Below, one piece after another: positions 49,631 to 58,224 of a stretch of DNA of 64,000 bases (its first letter is position 1; the number at the start of each line of letters is the position of its first letter). The notes under the pieces are model-generated. The model saw nothing but the letters and a program-made list of their open reading frames with translations. It searched no databases and had not been told where the DNA came from. The stretch is from Corallococcus sp. EGB. GTDB taxonomy: Bacteria > Myxococcota > Myxococcia > Myxococcales > Myxococcaceae. Both the position numbers and the translations under genes were made by a program. The stretch lies in assembly GCF_019968905.1 (NCBI RefSeq), contig NZ_CP079946.1:6855356-6919355 (forward strand), read 5' to 3'.

Positions 49631-51139
49631 CTACCCCGGCCCCGCGGAGGCAGGGCCCACCTTCGCGGCGCCCTGGCGTTCATGGATGCGGGCCACCAGC
49701 CCCGTCGTCGAGCACCCTTCGACGTAGTCGAGGACGAGCACCCGGCCCCCCGCCTCGCGGACGCAGCGCTGGCCGGGAATCTGTTCGGGGCGGTAGTCGC
49801 CGCCCTTCACGAGGACATCCGGGACGACCCTGCACACCAGCCGCTCCGGCGTGTCCTCGCTGAAGGGCACCACCCAGTCCACCGCCGCGAGCCCGGCGAG
49901 CACCCGCATGCGTTGCGCCAACGGATTGAGCGGACGCGACGGCCCCTTCAGCCGGCGCACGGAGTCGTCGTCGTTGACCGCGATGATGAGCCGGTCCGCG
50001 AGCCCGGCCATCTGCTCCAGATAGGAGACGTGCCCGGCGTGCAGGATGTCGAAGCAGCCGAGCGTCAGGGCCACGGTCTCTCCGCGCGCGCGCGCGTCGT
50101 GCACGAGCGCCATCAGGCGCTCCTCGGTGACGACCCCCCGCGCGCTTTCGCGCGGGCCCGTCAGGGCCCGCCGCAGCTCCGGCAGGGTGACGGCGCTGGT
50201 GCCGGGCCGGCCCACGACGAGCCCCGCCGCCGCGTTGGCCAGCGCCACCGCCTCCGGCAACGGCACGCCGGAGCCGAGCGCCGCGGCAAGCACCGCGATG
50301 ACGGTGTCGCCCGCGCCGGTGACGTCCACGACGGAGGTGGCGCTCGCGCGCAGGTGCAGCGCGGGGTGGCCCTCGCGCAGCAACGTCATGCCCTCCTCTC
50401 CTCGCGTGACGAGCAGCGCCCCCAGCGACAGCGTCCGCACCAGCTCCAATCCCCGCGCGGTCAGCACCGCCTCCTCCGGGCAGGGCCCCACCACCGCTTC
50501 GAGCTCGCCGCGGTTGGGGACGAGCACCGTCGCCCCCGCGTAGCGCGTGAAGTCGCGGCCCTTCGGAGCGACCAGCACGGGCCGTCCCGCGGCGCGCGCG
50601 GCCTGGATGAAGCCCCGGGGCTCGCGCAGCGTCCCCTTGCCGTAGTCGGACACCACGACGGCGCTCGCGTCGGCGAGCAGCGGGACGAACCGCTCGAGCA
50701 ACCCCGCCTCATGGCCTCCCGGCAGCCCGTCCTCGAAGTCCAGGCGGATCAGGGGCTGGCGCGCCCCCAGGACGCGCAGCTTGGTGACGGTGCGCACGCC
50801 CAGAGCCTGGACGAGCCGTGCGCATACCCCTGCCTCCTCCAGGCGCGCCCGCAGAGCGCCCCCATCGGCGTCCTCGCCCGTGATGCCCACCACGGTCGCC
50901 CGCGCCCCCAGCGCCGCGACGTTCACCGCCACGTTGGCGGCCCCACCCGGGCGGCACTCGTCCCGCTCCACGCGCACCACCGGCACCGGCGCCTCCGGTG
51001 ACAGCCGCGACGCGGAGCCGTGCCAGTAGCGGTCCAGCATCACGTCTCCGACCACCAGCACCCCGGCCGACGCCAGCGCGGCGAGGTGCGGCCCGAGCAC
51101 GTCCGCCGGGGGGAGGGCTTCATTTAATGCGCGGCTCAT
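49631..51139 (-). CDS. hldE: HldE: heptose-7-phosphate kinase / heptose-1-phosphate adenylyltransferase
   Basis: A 502-residue bifunctional enzyme. Domain 1 (residues ~20-330) is a PfkB kinase: GDVMLDRYWHGSASRLSPEAPVPVVRVE, GGAANVAVNVAALGA and VVDVTGAGDTVIAVLAAALG (anion hole, catalytic Asp). Domain 2 (~355-502) is a cytidylyltransferase-like adenylyltransferase: TLGCFDILHAGHVSYLEQ (HxGH) and DVLVKGGDYRPEQIPG. It makes ADP-D-glycero-beta-D-manno-heptose after GmhA and GmhB. ATGA overlap at 51136-51139 with the nucleotidyltransferase-like gene couples translation. Confidence 0.93.
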   Translation of the reverse strand: MSRALNEALPPADVLGPHLAALASAGVLVVGDVMLDRYWHGSASRLSPEAPVPVVRVERDECRPGGAANVAVNVAALGARATVVGITGEDADGGALRARLEEAGVCARLVQALGVRTVTKLRVLGARQPLIRLDFEDGLPGGHEAGLLERFVPLLADASAVVVSDYGKGTLREPRGFIQAARAAGRPVLVAPKGRDFTRYAGATVLVPNRGELEAVVGPCPEEAVLTARGLELVRTLSLGALLVTRGEEGMTLLREGHPALHLRASATSVVDVTGAGDTVIAVLAAALGSGVPLPEAVALANAAAGLVVGRPGTSAVTLPELRRALTGPRESARGVVTEERLMALVHDARARGETVALTLGCFDILHAGHVSYLEQMAGLADRLIIAVNDDDSVRRLKGPSRPLNPLAQRMRVLAGLAAVDWVVPFSEDTPERLVCRVVPDVLVKGGDYRPEQIPGQRCVREAGGRVLVLDYVEGCSTTGLVARIHERQGAAKVGPASAGPG

Positions 51140-52581
51140 GGCTGGGCTCCCGTGAGCGCGGCGGCATGGGCGGCGCGGCCCTGGTGGAAGCGAGGCAGGT
51201 AGACGTCTCGCAGGAAGGCGCGCGTCCCGGGCAGGTCGTCGCCGGGGGCGGGCGCCTGTTGGAAGGAGCCGTCGGGGGCGAAGTACTCGGGGAGGGGCGG
51301 CGCTCCGTCGTGCAGCGCCTCGGCCTGGAGCGCCTCCGTCAGGCGGCGGTTGCAGGTGGCGAGGCGGTCGCGGATGAGCTCCGGCCAGTGACGCCACAGG
51401 GGCAGCTCGCTCCAGAGCGGGCGCAGGCGCTCCGACAGGGCCAGCAGGTGTCGCGCGTGCGGGTAGAACGCCTCCAGGCGGCGGTAGCCCTCCTCGCGCG
51501 ACGAGCCCTCATCGACGATGCCCTGCAAGAGGCCCCGATAGAAGCCGAACAGGTCCTCGTAGTTGTCGCAGTCCTTGAGGGCGAACGGGTCGACGGTGTC
51601 CGCCTTGAGCCGAACCCGGACGCCGAAGAAGGCCGACGCGAAGTCGCTCGCGTCGTCCTGCCGCAGGCCCTCGCCGGGCCGCAGCGTTCCCCGCCGCCGC
51701 TTGAGGCCGTAGCGGAGCGTGCCCAGGCACGCGCGTGCACGGGAGCCCGCCAGCGCCCGCCAGGCCGTGCGCAGGAACACGTCCATGTAGACGCTGGAGT
51801 CCTTCGCGCTCCGCAGCTCATCCAGGCGGGACAGGCCGCCCAGGCCCTCGCGCGTGAAGACGAGCAGGTTGGGGTCCTTCACGTCGAAGGCGCACGTCCC
51901 GCCGCGTCCGTCCGGGGCGAGGAGCGTCTCGTAGTAGTTGCCGGAGAACAGCTCCGGCGTCCCGTCCGGAAATACGCGCTGCTTCGCGCCCACGTTGAGG
52001 ACGAGCGCGTGCGCGCCCACGTCGGGCTCCATCAGCCAGGGGAAGACGTCGTAGGCAAGGACGATGTCCCCCGCGCACCACACGAGCGGCTCCGCCTCTC
52101 GCGCGCCCAGCGCCTCCGCGGCGCTCCGCACGGAGTGGAAATAGGAGATGCGCTCCCGGTCCTCCGGAGCGAAGAGCAGCCGTTCGGGTCCGGCGATGAC
52201 GCGCGCACCGACCAGGTAGTCCCGCATCACCTCCACCACCCGCCCCACCTCGGCGGAGCCATAGACGCTGACCTGCGCTCCGCTGGCCGCGAAGTGGAGG
52301 ATGGGAAACGCGATGACCGGGAGGTTGTCGAGCACCGGGTAGAGGAACTTCAGGTCGTCGACGCCGCCCTCCAGCGTCCGCTCGATGCGCGTCGCCGCCA
52401 GACGCACGGGAGCGCGAAGCGTGAGCCCCTTCCGCTGGTCGCGCATCCGCCGGTGGGCCACGACATGCTTCTCGACGACGCACGCGAGCGCCGCCTCCCG
52501 CGACGGGAAGAGCTCATGGCTCGCCGAGATGGCGACGTGACGCACCCCACCAGGAAACCCGAGCGTCGTCTGCGATTGCAT
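51136..52581 (-). CDS. Nucleotidyltransferase-like protein, paralogue B (first gene of operon)
   Basis: A 481-residue protein paralogous to that at 38157-39593: shared blocks VAISASHELF, GGVDDLKFLYPVLDNLPVIAF, VSVYGSAEVGRVVEVMRDYLV, CAGDIVLAYDVFPWL, RVFPDGTPELF, VDPFALKD-x-NYEDLFGFYRGLLQGIVDEG-x-REEGYRRL, and ELPLWRHWPELIRDRLATCNRRL. The first half has GT-A NTP-transferase character; nucleotide sugar synthesis or sensing is the best guess. ATG 52581 is used; the open frame extends to 52662 without protein-like sequence. It heads the ten-gene unit and ends in ATGA with hldE. Confidence 0.72.
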   Translation of the reverse strand: MQSQTTLGFPGGVRHVAISASHELFPSREAALACVVEKHVVAHRRMRDQRKGLTLRAPVRLAATRIERTLEGGVDDLKFLYPVLDNLPVIAFPILHFAASGAQVSVYGSAEVGRVVEVMRDYLVGARVIAGPERLLFAPEDRERISYFHSVRSAAEALGAREAEPLVWCAGDIVLAYDVFPWLMEPDVGAHALVLNVGAKQRVFPDGTPELFSGNYYETLLAPDGRGGTCAFDVKDPNLLVFTREGLGGLSRLDELRSAKDSSVYMDVFLRTAWRALAGSRARACLGTLRYGLKRRRGTLRPGEGLRQDDASDFASAFFGVRVRLKADTVDPFALKDCDNYEDLFGFYRGLLQGIVDEGSSREEGYRRLEAFYPHARHLLALSERLRPLWSELPLWRHWPELIRDRLATCNRRLTEALQAEALHDGAPPLPEYFAPDGSFQQAPAPGDDLPGTRAFLRDVYLPRFHQGRAAHAAALTGAQP

Positions 52582-52861
52582 GGCACGCATCCAGGAGCAA
52601 CCCGGATGCCATTCCCTGCCGGACAACCCAGACGTCTGCTTTCGCGGACTTGGACACATCACCCCCGGGAGCAGACCCGAGCGGCGTCACCGCGCGACGC
52701 AGGTGCGTCTTGGGGGAACGCGTCTGGCTTCAGCCCCCGGAATCACGCACGAGGCCATCCGGACCCTCCCGAGGAGGTCAACACCAGACACCCTGATGCA
52801 TAGCCTCGACCCTCCAGACCTTCCAGGTCGTGAAGCACCGCACCATCAGAGCGGTGGCGCC

Positions 52862-53968
52862 TCAGCGGGGCTGGAACTCCAGCGCCTCGCGCAGCACCGG
52901 GTAGGTGTCCTCGGAGGCGGTGCTGCCCATGAAGGTGTCCAGGTGGCCGTAGCCCGGCAGCATGCGGCGCTGGTAGTAGCTCGCGCCGTTCGCCTCGCGC
53001 AGCCACTGGAACGTGCGCTCCGTGGACGACGGCAGGTACGTGCGGTTCTGCTCGCTGGAGACGAAGGTGATGGGCCGCCGGAAGGGCCGCGGATCCAGGT
53101 AGTCCGGCGGGCGGGCCTGCCCGTAGCGCCGCAGGTTCTCCGCGCGGCCGTAGTCGAACTTCACCGCGTGACCGCAGCGCGCAAGCTGCCCCAGGTGGCG
53201 GAACGTCAGCAGGTTGCACCTGCCGAACTGCTCCTCCAGCCGCGCGTGCGTCTCCGCGTTGAGCCGGGCGTGCCGGTACAGCCGGCCGTACATGAACGAA
53301 AGCCGGTGGCACACCGGGCTGTCGCACTCCATCCTCAGGAAGCCCGCCACCTTCGTGAAGGCCGCCTGGAACAGCGGCGTGCGCGACGCATCATCCGGCG
53401 TGAGCGAGTCCAGCCCCGTGTCCAACAGCTCCGGCACGCGCAGCAGCGCCTTCAAGCGCGTGGAGGCTGGCGTGTCGTGGTGCAGCGCCACCTGCGACGC
53501 CACCACGGAGCGCACGTCCGACAGGTGCCCCGCGGCCATGGACATGAAGAACGCCGCCGAGCCCGCGCAGTGCACCACCGCCTGCACCGACTCCGCCCCG
53601 GTGATTTCGCGCACGCGCCGCACCGCCGCCGGCATGTCGTGGTCCGCCGCGTCGTCCAGCGTGAACTGGCGCAGGGGCAGCTGCACGCTGGCGCGCCAGT
53701 CCACCAGCCACGTGTCGTAGCCGTGGCGCACCAGGTGCTGGACGAAGTTCTCCTTCAGCGTGGGCAGCATGAACATGCCGCTCCACACGCCCGCGCCGTG
53801 CACCAGGAGCACCGGGCCCTTCGTGCCGCCCACGAAGCGGGTGAGGCGCAGGGGCACGCCGTCGCCCGAGAGGAAGTCGTACCGCTCCGCCACGGGCAGG
53901 CCATGGGCGGACACGTCCTGGGACAGCGTCCGCGACACCGCCGCGCCGCTTCGGTAATCAAAAGCCAT
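52862..53968 (-). CDS. Alpha/beta hydrolase with Cys nucleophile
   Basis: A 368-residue alpha/beta hydrolase. PVLLVHGAGVWSGMFMLP is the oxyanion-loop region; the nucleophile elbow reads V132-H133-C134-A135-G136 (VVHCAGS) where most enzymes have G-x-S-x-G. Cysteine elbows occur in PHA synthases and some dienelactone hydrolases. Late His is in LPGYGHLDTFMG. The 5' end overlaps a GMC oxidoreductase gene by 11 nt. Genes of this type are seen with cholesterol-oxidase-like GMC proteins in myxobacteria and actinobacteria, suggesting lipid or steroid hydrolysis. Start ATG 53968. Confidence 0.8.
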   Translation of the reverse strand: MAFDYRSGAAVSRTLSQDVSAHGLPVAERYDFLSGDGVPLRLTRFVGGTKGPVLLVHGAGVWSGMFMLPTLKENFVQHLVRHGYDTWLVDWRASVQLPLRQFTLDDAADHDMPAAVRRVREITGAESVQAVVHCAGSAAFFMSMAAGHLSDVRSVVASQVALHHDTPASTRLKALLRVPELLDTGLDSLTPDDASRTPLFQAAFTKVAGFLRMECDSPVCHRLSFMYGRLYRHARLNAETHARLEEQFGRCNLLTFRHLGQLARCGHAVKFDYGRAENLRRYGQARPPDYLDPRPFRRPITFVSSEQNRTYLPSSTERTFQWLREANGASYYQRRMLPGYGHLDTFMGSTASEDTYPVLREALEFQPR

Positions 53969-55505
53969 GGGCCACCGCCTCCGCGATGCGCTCGGCCACC
54001 GCGCTGAGGGTCATCACCGGATGGAACCCGATGGACGTGGGGATGACGGAGCCATCCGCCACGTACAGTCCGGGGTAGTTGAACACTTCGCCTTCAGTCG
54101 ACACCACGCCCCGCGCCGGCGACTCCGCCAGGTGCGCCCCGCCCAGCGAGTGCACCGTGAACGGCCGGCGGAACAGCTCCCAGGTGACGAGCGGCGCGAA
54201 CGTCCCGCCGTACTGCGAGGCCAGCTCGTGCATCGCGGCCGTCATCCGGTTCACCAGGGCGAAGTTCTCGTTCGCGTAGTCCCACTCGATGTCCAGCCGG
54301 TCGCCCTTGAGCACCATGTGCCCGTTGGCGTTGTCCTGGCCAATGGCGAACAGGTTGCTCGTGCGCGAGGGGTCCACGCCCGTCCCCACCGGCTTGCTGA
54401 GCAGCCCCTTGGAGAACGCGCCGTGCAACAGCGGCCACAGCTTGGGCCACAGCGGAGACCCGATGCCCCCCAGCAGGCCCAGCCGCGGCTGCCCCAGCCC
54501 CGCGAGCACCGCCGTCGCCGGCTGGTTGAAGGTGGCCGTCACCATCGTGAAGCGCGGCGCGGCGTCGAAGAAGCGCATCACCGTGGCCACGTCCGGCCCC
54601 ACCCACGGCAGGATCTCCTCGCGGCTGCCGTGCAGTGAGCCCAGGAAGTCGCCGTTGCCGGAGTAGCCCTTGCCCAGCCACTCGCTCACCAGCGGCAGCG
54701 TGCGGGCCCGGTCGCGGCTGCGCAGGAGGATCTCCACCGTGCCCAGCGCCCCGGCGGACAGCACCACGCGGCTGCCCTCCACGGAGGACTTCTCCCCGGT
54801 GGCCAGGTCCTGGAAGTGCACTCGGTAGCCGCCTGCCACGCGCTGCACGTGGGACACGGACAGGCCCGGCCACACCGTGGCGCCCAGCTTCTCCGCGCGC
54901 GCCAGGTAGGTGAGGTCCAGCGTGTTCTTCGCGCCGTGCTGACAGCCGAACTCGCACTCCGCGCAGCGCTGGCACGCCTTGCGGCCCGGCGCGGAGGGCT
55001 CCGTCCAGGAGACCGCCTCGTCCGGGTCGAACGTCTCGCGGCCCATGCGCCGGGCGGCCTGCTGGAACAGGTCGCGCTTCTTCAGCGGGATGGACGCGGG
55101 GAACGGCTTCACGTCCAGCTCGTGCGCCACCTTGTCGTAGTACGGCTCCAACGCCTCGCGGCTGAAGCCCCGGGGCCAGCGCGGATGGTCGAAGACGATG
55201 GGGTCCGGCCGCACGTGGATGTTGGCGTAGACGAGCGACCCGCCGCCCACGCCGCTCGCCGTCACCGTGCCGATGCCGGACAGGAAGCGCACGTCGTACA
55301 GGCCCCGCGCCTCCCGGCGCACCGACGGGTTCCAGAGCAGCTCGTTCGCGCGAGTCACGTCCCGGGGGAACTGGCCGGGGTTGTACCGGCGGCCCCGCTC
55401 CAGCACCGCCACGGACCGGCCCGCCTGCGCCAGCCGGAGCGCGGTGATGGAACCGCCGAAGCCGGAGCCCACCACCACCACGTCGTACCGCTTCGCCATG
55501 CCCAT
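53958..55505 (-). CDS. GMC oxidoreductase, cholesterol-oxidase-like
   Basis: A 515-residue flavoprotein: FAD motif YDVVVVGSGFGGSITALRLAQAGRSVAVLERG, GVGGGSLVYANIHVRPD, a Cys-rich insertion (ACQRCAECEFGCQHGAKNTLDLTYL, as in mycobacterial ChoD), and the C-terminal HSLGGAHLAE and GFHPVMTLSAVAERIAEAV segments typical of GMC enzymes. Likely oxidises a hydroxyl of a sterol-type or bulky lipid alcohol. Start ATG 55505 has AGGGGGA upstream; MAK at 55499 would be six nt later. The partner GMC gene is 11 nt upstream and the hydrolase overlaps downstream. Confidence 0.86.
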   Translation of the reverse strand: MGMAKRYDVVVVGSGFGGSITALRLAQAGRSVAVLERGRRYNPGQFPRDVTRANELLWNPSVRREARGLYDVRFLSGIGTVTASGVGGGSLVYANIHVRPDPIVFDHPRWPRGFSREALEPYYDKVAHELDVKPFPASIPLKKRDLFQQAARRMGRETFDPDEAVSWTEPSAPGRKACQRCAECEFGCQHGAKNTLDLTYLARAEKLGATVWPGLSVSHVQRVAGGYRVHFQDLATGEKSSVEGSRVVLSAGALGTVEILLRSRDRARTLPLVSEWLGKGYSGNGDFLGSLHGSREEILPWVGPDVATVMRFFDAAPRFTMVTATFNQPATAVLAGLGQPRLGLLGGIGSPLWPKLWPLLHGAFSKGLLSKPVGTGVDPSRTSNLFAIGQDNANGHMVLKGDRLDIEWDYANENFALVNRMTAAMHELASQYGGTFAPLVTWELFRRPFTVHSLGGAHLAESPARGVVSTEGEVFNYPGLYVADGSVIPTSIGFHPVMTLSAVAERIAEAVAHGF

Positions 55506-55516
55506 GGTGTGTCCCC

Positions 55517-57877
55517 CTAGTCGAACTTCGCGCGGGCGAAGACGTCCCAGAGCGTGCCCATGAACATGCCGCCGAAGCGCCGCAGCGCGTCCGCCTGCTT
55601 CAGCGGCGAGGACGTGCCCATCACGGAGAACGTCGTGAGCTGCTGGAGGAAGTCCGGCAGGTGCAGGCGGATGATGCCGGTGGCGACGATGGGGCCGGTG
55701 CGCTCGTGTCCCTTGCGCAGCACGGTGTAGAGCGTGGACGTGTCGCTCCACACGTCGAAGCCCGCGTCGTCGTTGACCTCCTTGTAGCCGTCCAGGAGGT
55801 ACGGCTGGCCATCCACGCCGGTGAAGGGCAGCAGGTACAGCATGCGCCGCTCGTAGAAGCGCTCCGTGCCCACGAAGAGGTTGAAGACGCCGTTCTCCAC
55901 CGGCGCGCCTCCGGGCGGCGTGAAGCCGCGCACGGTCAGCGTGCCCTGCACGATGCCGCCGTGGGACTCCTGCGCGAGGAAGCGGTCCAGGTTCGGCAGC
56001 GTGATGGTGACGACGAACTCCGCCGTCTGCCCCGCGCGCTGGCCCGCCCTCGCCGCGCCGGAGAAGTCCTCCGGTGACGGATGGTTCGGCTGGATGAAGC
56101 CCTTCATCCGCTCCGTGAAGCGCAGGCCCACCACCGGCGTGGGGGACGCCACGGTGCCGCCTGGCGGAATCACCACGTCCCCCAGCGGATCCGTCCCCGG
56201 CATCACCGGCGAGGCCACCGTCTCCACCTCCGGCATCATCCGCATGCTGACGCGAGGCGGGTACGCGGGCGCGGACTTCACGGGGACGCGCTCCGGCGCG
56301 ACCCAGCCCGGCGCGTCCTTCACCTGGCGGATGACGTGCTCCACGTTGCGCTCGGCCACCGCGGCGATGCTGGAGGACGGGTTGACGCCGACGCCCACCG
56401 GGAGCGCCGCGCCGTCCATGACGTACAGGCCGGGATATCCGTGCACCTCGCCGTGGGGATCCAGAACGCCGTACGCGGGCTCCTCCGCCATCGTGCAGCC
56501 GCCCAGGTTGTGCACGGACACCGGCAGGTGCAGCCGCTCCCAGAGCGGGTTGTAGGCGGCGCGCGTGCCCAGCGCCCGGGCCACGTCCTCGCAGAGCTGC
56601 TCCTGCGTGCGGTAGAGCGGCAGGTTCGCGGGCACGTCCCACTGCACCTGGAGCTCGCGGGTGAGCGGGGACAGCGTCAGCCGGCCGTTGGACTTGTCCC
56701 GGCCCATGGCCAGGAAGACGGCCTGGAAGCGGCCGCGCTCGTTCTCGATGGAGGCCATCTCCTTGGAGCGCGTGCGCAGCACCTTCACCAGCTCGCGCTG
56801 GAGCAGGTCCGCCGGCAGCGTCATCGCGCGGTCCGGATCCATGGCCATCATCAGCCCCGCCGCCTGCACCGGGTGCCCGCCCTCCTGGAAGAGGAACCAG
56901 GTCTTGTCCTTGCCCTGCCCTTCATCCACCACCATGCCGGTGGTGATGGTGGGCCCCACCGCCGGATCCCACGCCTCCTTCGTGTCGAAGGCGAAGGCGA
57001 GGAAGTCCCCGTTGGCGGAATAGCGGGAGCCCAGCCGCGCGCTCAGGTCCGGCAGCGTGCCGAGCACGTCGCGGTTGCGCAGGAGCAGCTCCGTGGTGTT
57101 CACCGCGCCCGCGCACAGGAAGACGCGGCGGGCGTCCACGGTGCGCTGCATGCCGGCGTGGGCGTGGTCGGTGAAGGTGACGCGGTAGCCCGGGGACAGG
57201 GGCTCGATGCGGGTCACCTCCGCCTGGGTGGTGACCTCCGCGCCGCGCTGCTCCGCGACGGCCAGGTAGTTCAGGTCCAGGGTGTTCTTCGCGCGGCGGT
57301 TGCAGCCGATGTCGCACTCGCCGCAGTAGTTGCAGCCCTCCTGGAGCACGCCGAACTTGTTGGGCAGGGGCTCGCCCGCGGGGGCGAAGCGCACGGCGAG
57401 GTTCGGGTAGAAGAACTGCGCCTCGCGGCCCAGCTTCTTCGCCACCTCCTGCATCCGCTTCGTCTTGGGCGGCAGCCCGCGCGCGGAGGCCGTGATGGGC
57501 TGCACGTCCAGCATGTGCGCGACCAGGTCGTAGTACGGATCCAACGCCTCCCGGCTGTACCCCTCCGGCCACCCGGACGCGAACACCTCTTGCGGCGGGC
57601 GCAGGTGCACGTTGGCGTAGATGAGCGAGCCGCCGCCGTACCCCGCGGCCTGCACGACGCTCATCCCCTTCAGCAGCTTGATGTCGAAGAGCCCCTGCCG
57701 GTGCTGCCACAGCCAGCCGTTGCGAGGGTCCTCGAAGTCGCGCGGGAAGCCGCCCTTCGGATAGCGGAGGCCGCGTTCGAGCACGCGCACGGACAGCCCC
57801 GCCTGCGCGAGCCGACAGGCCGCCACCGCGCCGCCAAACCCCGTGCCGATGACCAGGGCGTCGTATGCCGGTGCCAT
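55517..57877 (-). CDS. GMC oxidoreductase with C-terminal lipid-binding-like extension
   Basis: A 786-residue flavoprotein. Residues 1-560 form a GMC domain: YDALVIGTGFGGAVAACRLAQAG, GYGGGSLIYANVHLRPP, Cys loop GCNYCGECDIGCNRRAKNTLDLNYL and SVHNLGGCTMAE plus GVNPSSSIAAVAERNVEHVI. Residues ~595-786 are an extra domain beginning LRFTERMKGFIQP with TLTVRGFTPPGG and RMLYLLPFTGVDGQPYLLDGYKEV, all-beta in look; I do not know its name. Both GMC enzymes share the Cys loop, suggesting a pair acting on similar lipid alcohols. Confidence 0.85.
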   Translation of the reverse strand: MAPAYDALVIGTGFGGAVAACRLAQAGLSVRVLERGLRYPKGGFPRDFEDPRNGWLWQHRQGLFDIKLLKGMSVVQAAGYGGGSLIYANVHLRPPQEVFASGWPEGYSREALDPYYDLVAHMLDVQPITASARGLPPKTKRMQEVAKKLGREAQFFYPNLAVRFAPAGEPLPNKFGVLQEGCNYCGECDIGCNRRAKNTLDLNYLAVAEQRGAEVTTQAEVTRIEPLSPGYRVTFTDHAHAGMQRTVDARRVFLCAGAVNTTELLLRNRDVLGTLPDLSARLGSRYSANGDFLAFAFDTKEAWDPAVGPTITTGMVVDEGQGKDKTWFLFQEGGHPVQAAGLMMAMDPDRAMTLPADLLQRELVKVLRTRSKEMASIENERGRFQAVFLAMGRDKSNGRLTLSPLTRELQVQWDVPANLPLYRTQEQLCEDVARALGTRAAYNPLWERLHLPVSVHNLGGCTMAEEPAYGVLDPHGEVHGYPGLYVMDGAALPVGVGVNPSSSIAAVAERNVEHVIRQVKDAPGWVAPERVPVKSAPAYPPRVSMRMMPEVETVASPVMPGTDPLGDVVIPPGGTVASPTPVVGLRFTERMKGFIQPNHPSPEDFSGAARAGQRAGQTAEFVVTITLPNLDRFLAQESHGGIVQGTLTVRGFTPPGGAPVENGVFNLFVGTERFYERRMLYLLPFTGVDGQPYLLDGYKEVNDDAGFDVWSDTSTLYTVLRKGHERTGPIVATGIIRLHLPDFLQQLTTFSVMGTSSPLKQADALRRFGGMFMGTLWDVFARAKFD

Positions 57878-58224
57878 GTTCCCCCTCGGGTGCGATCCCT
57901 GGGGAGCAGGGATCCGGAAGCGCGACCCGGGAACGTCCAGGAAAGGACGGACCTGACTCTACAACGGGTCGCCCCTGTTTCCTTGAGGCCGCACCCCCTC
58001 GGCGGATCCGCATTTCTCACTCTGGAGACGGGCATTTCCGGGACAGCCTGGATCCACTGGCGCTGGGGCCCATCCCCCTCCCCCAGGAGCGTCTTGGCCG
58101 GCAGCGTCATGACCTGCGGGGAACCCCTGCGTCGCCTGGCGAACGAGCACCGCGAGGGCAGTCCTTCGGGGCACGCGACGGCGTCCCTGGAGTCACGGTA
58201 CTGTCACACAAAGCGAGCTTTTCC
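57878..58224. other. Divergent intergenic region with a short dyad near the GMC start
   Basis: The 347 nt hold no convincing gene. A perfect 7-bp inverted repeat GATCCCT (57894-57900) / AGGGATC (57908-57914) lies in the leader of the GMC gene and could be a regulator site or mRNA hairpin. No clear sigma boxes are visible. Confidence 0.35.
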
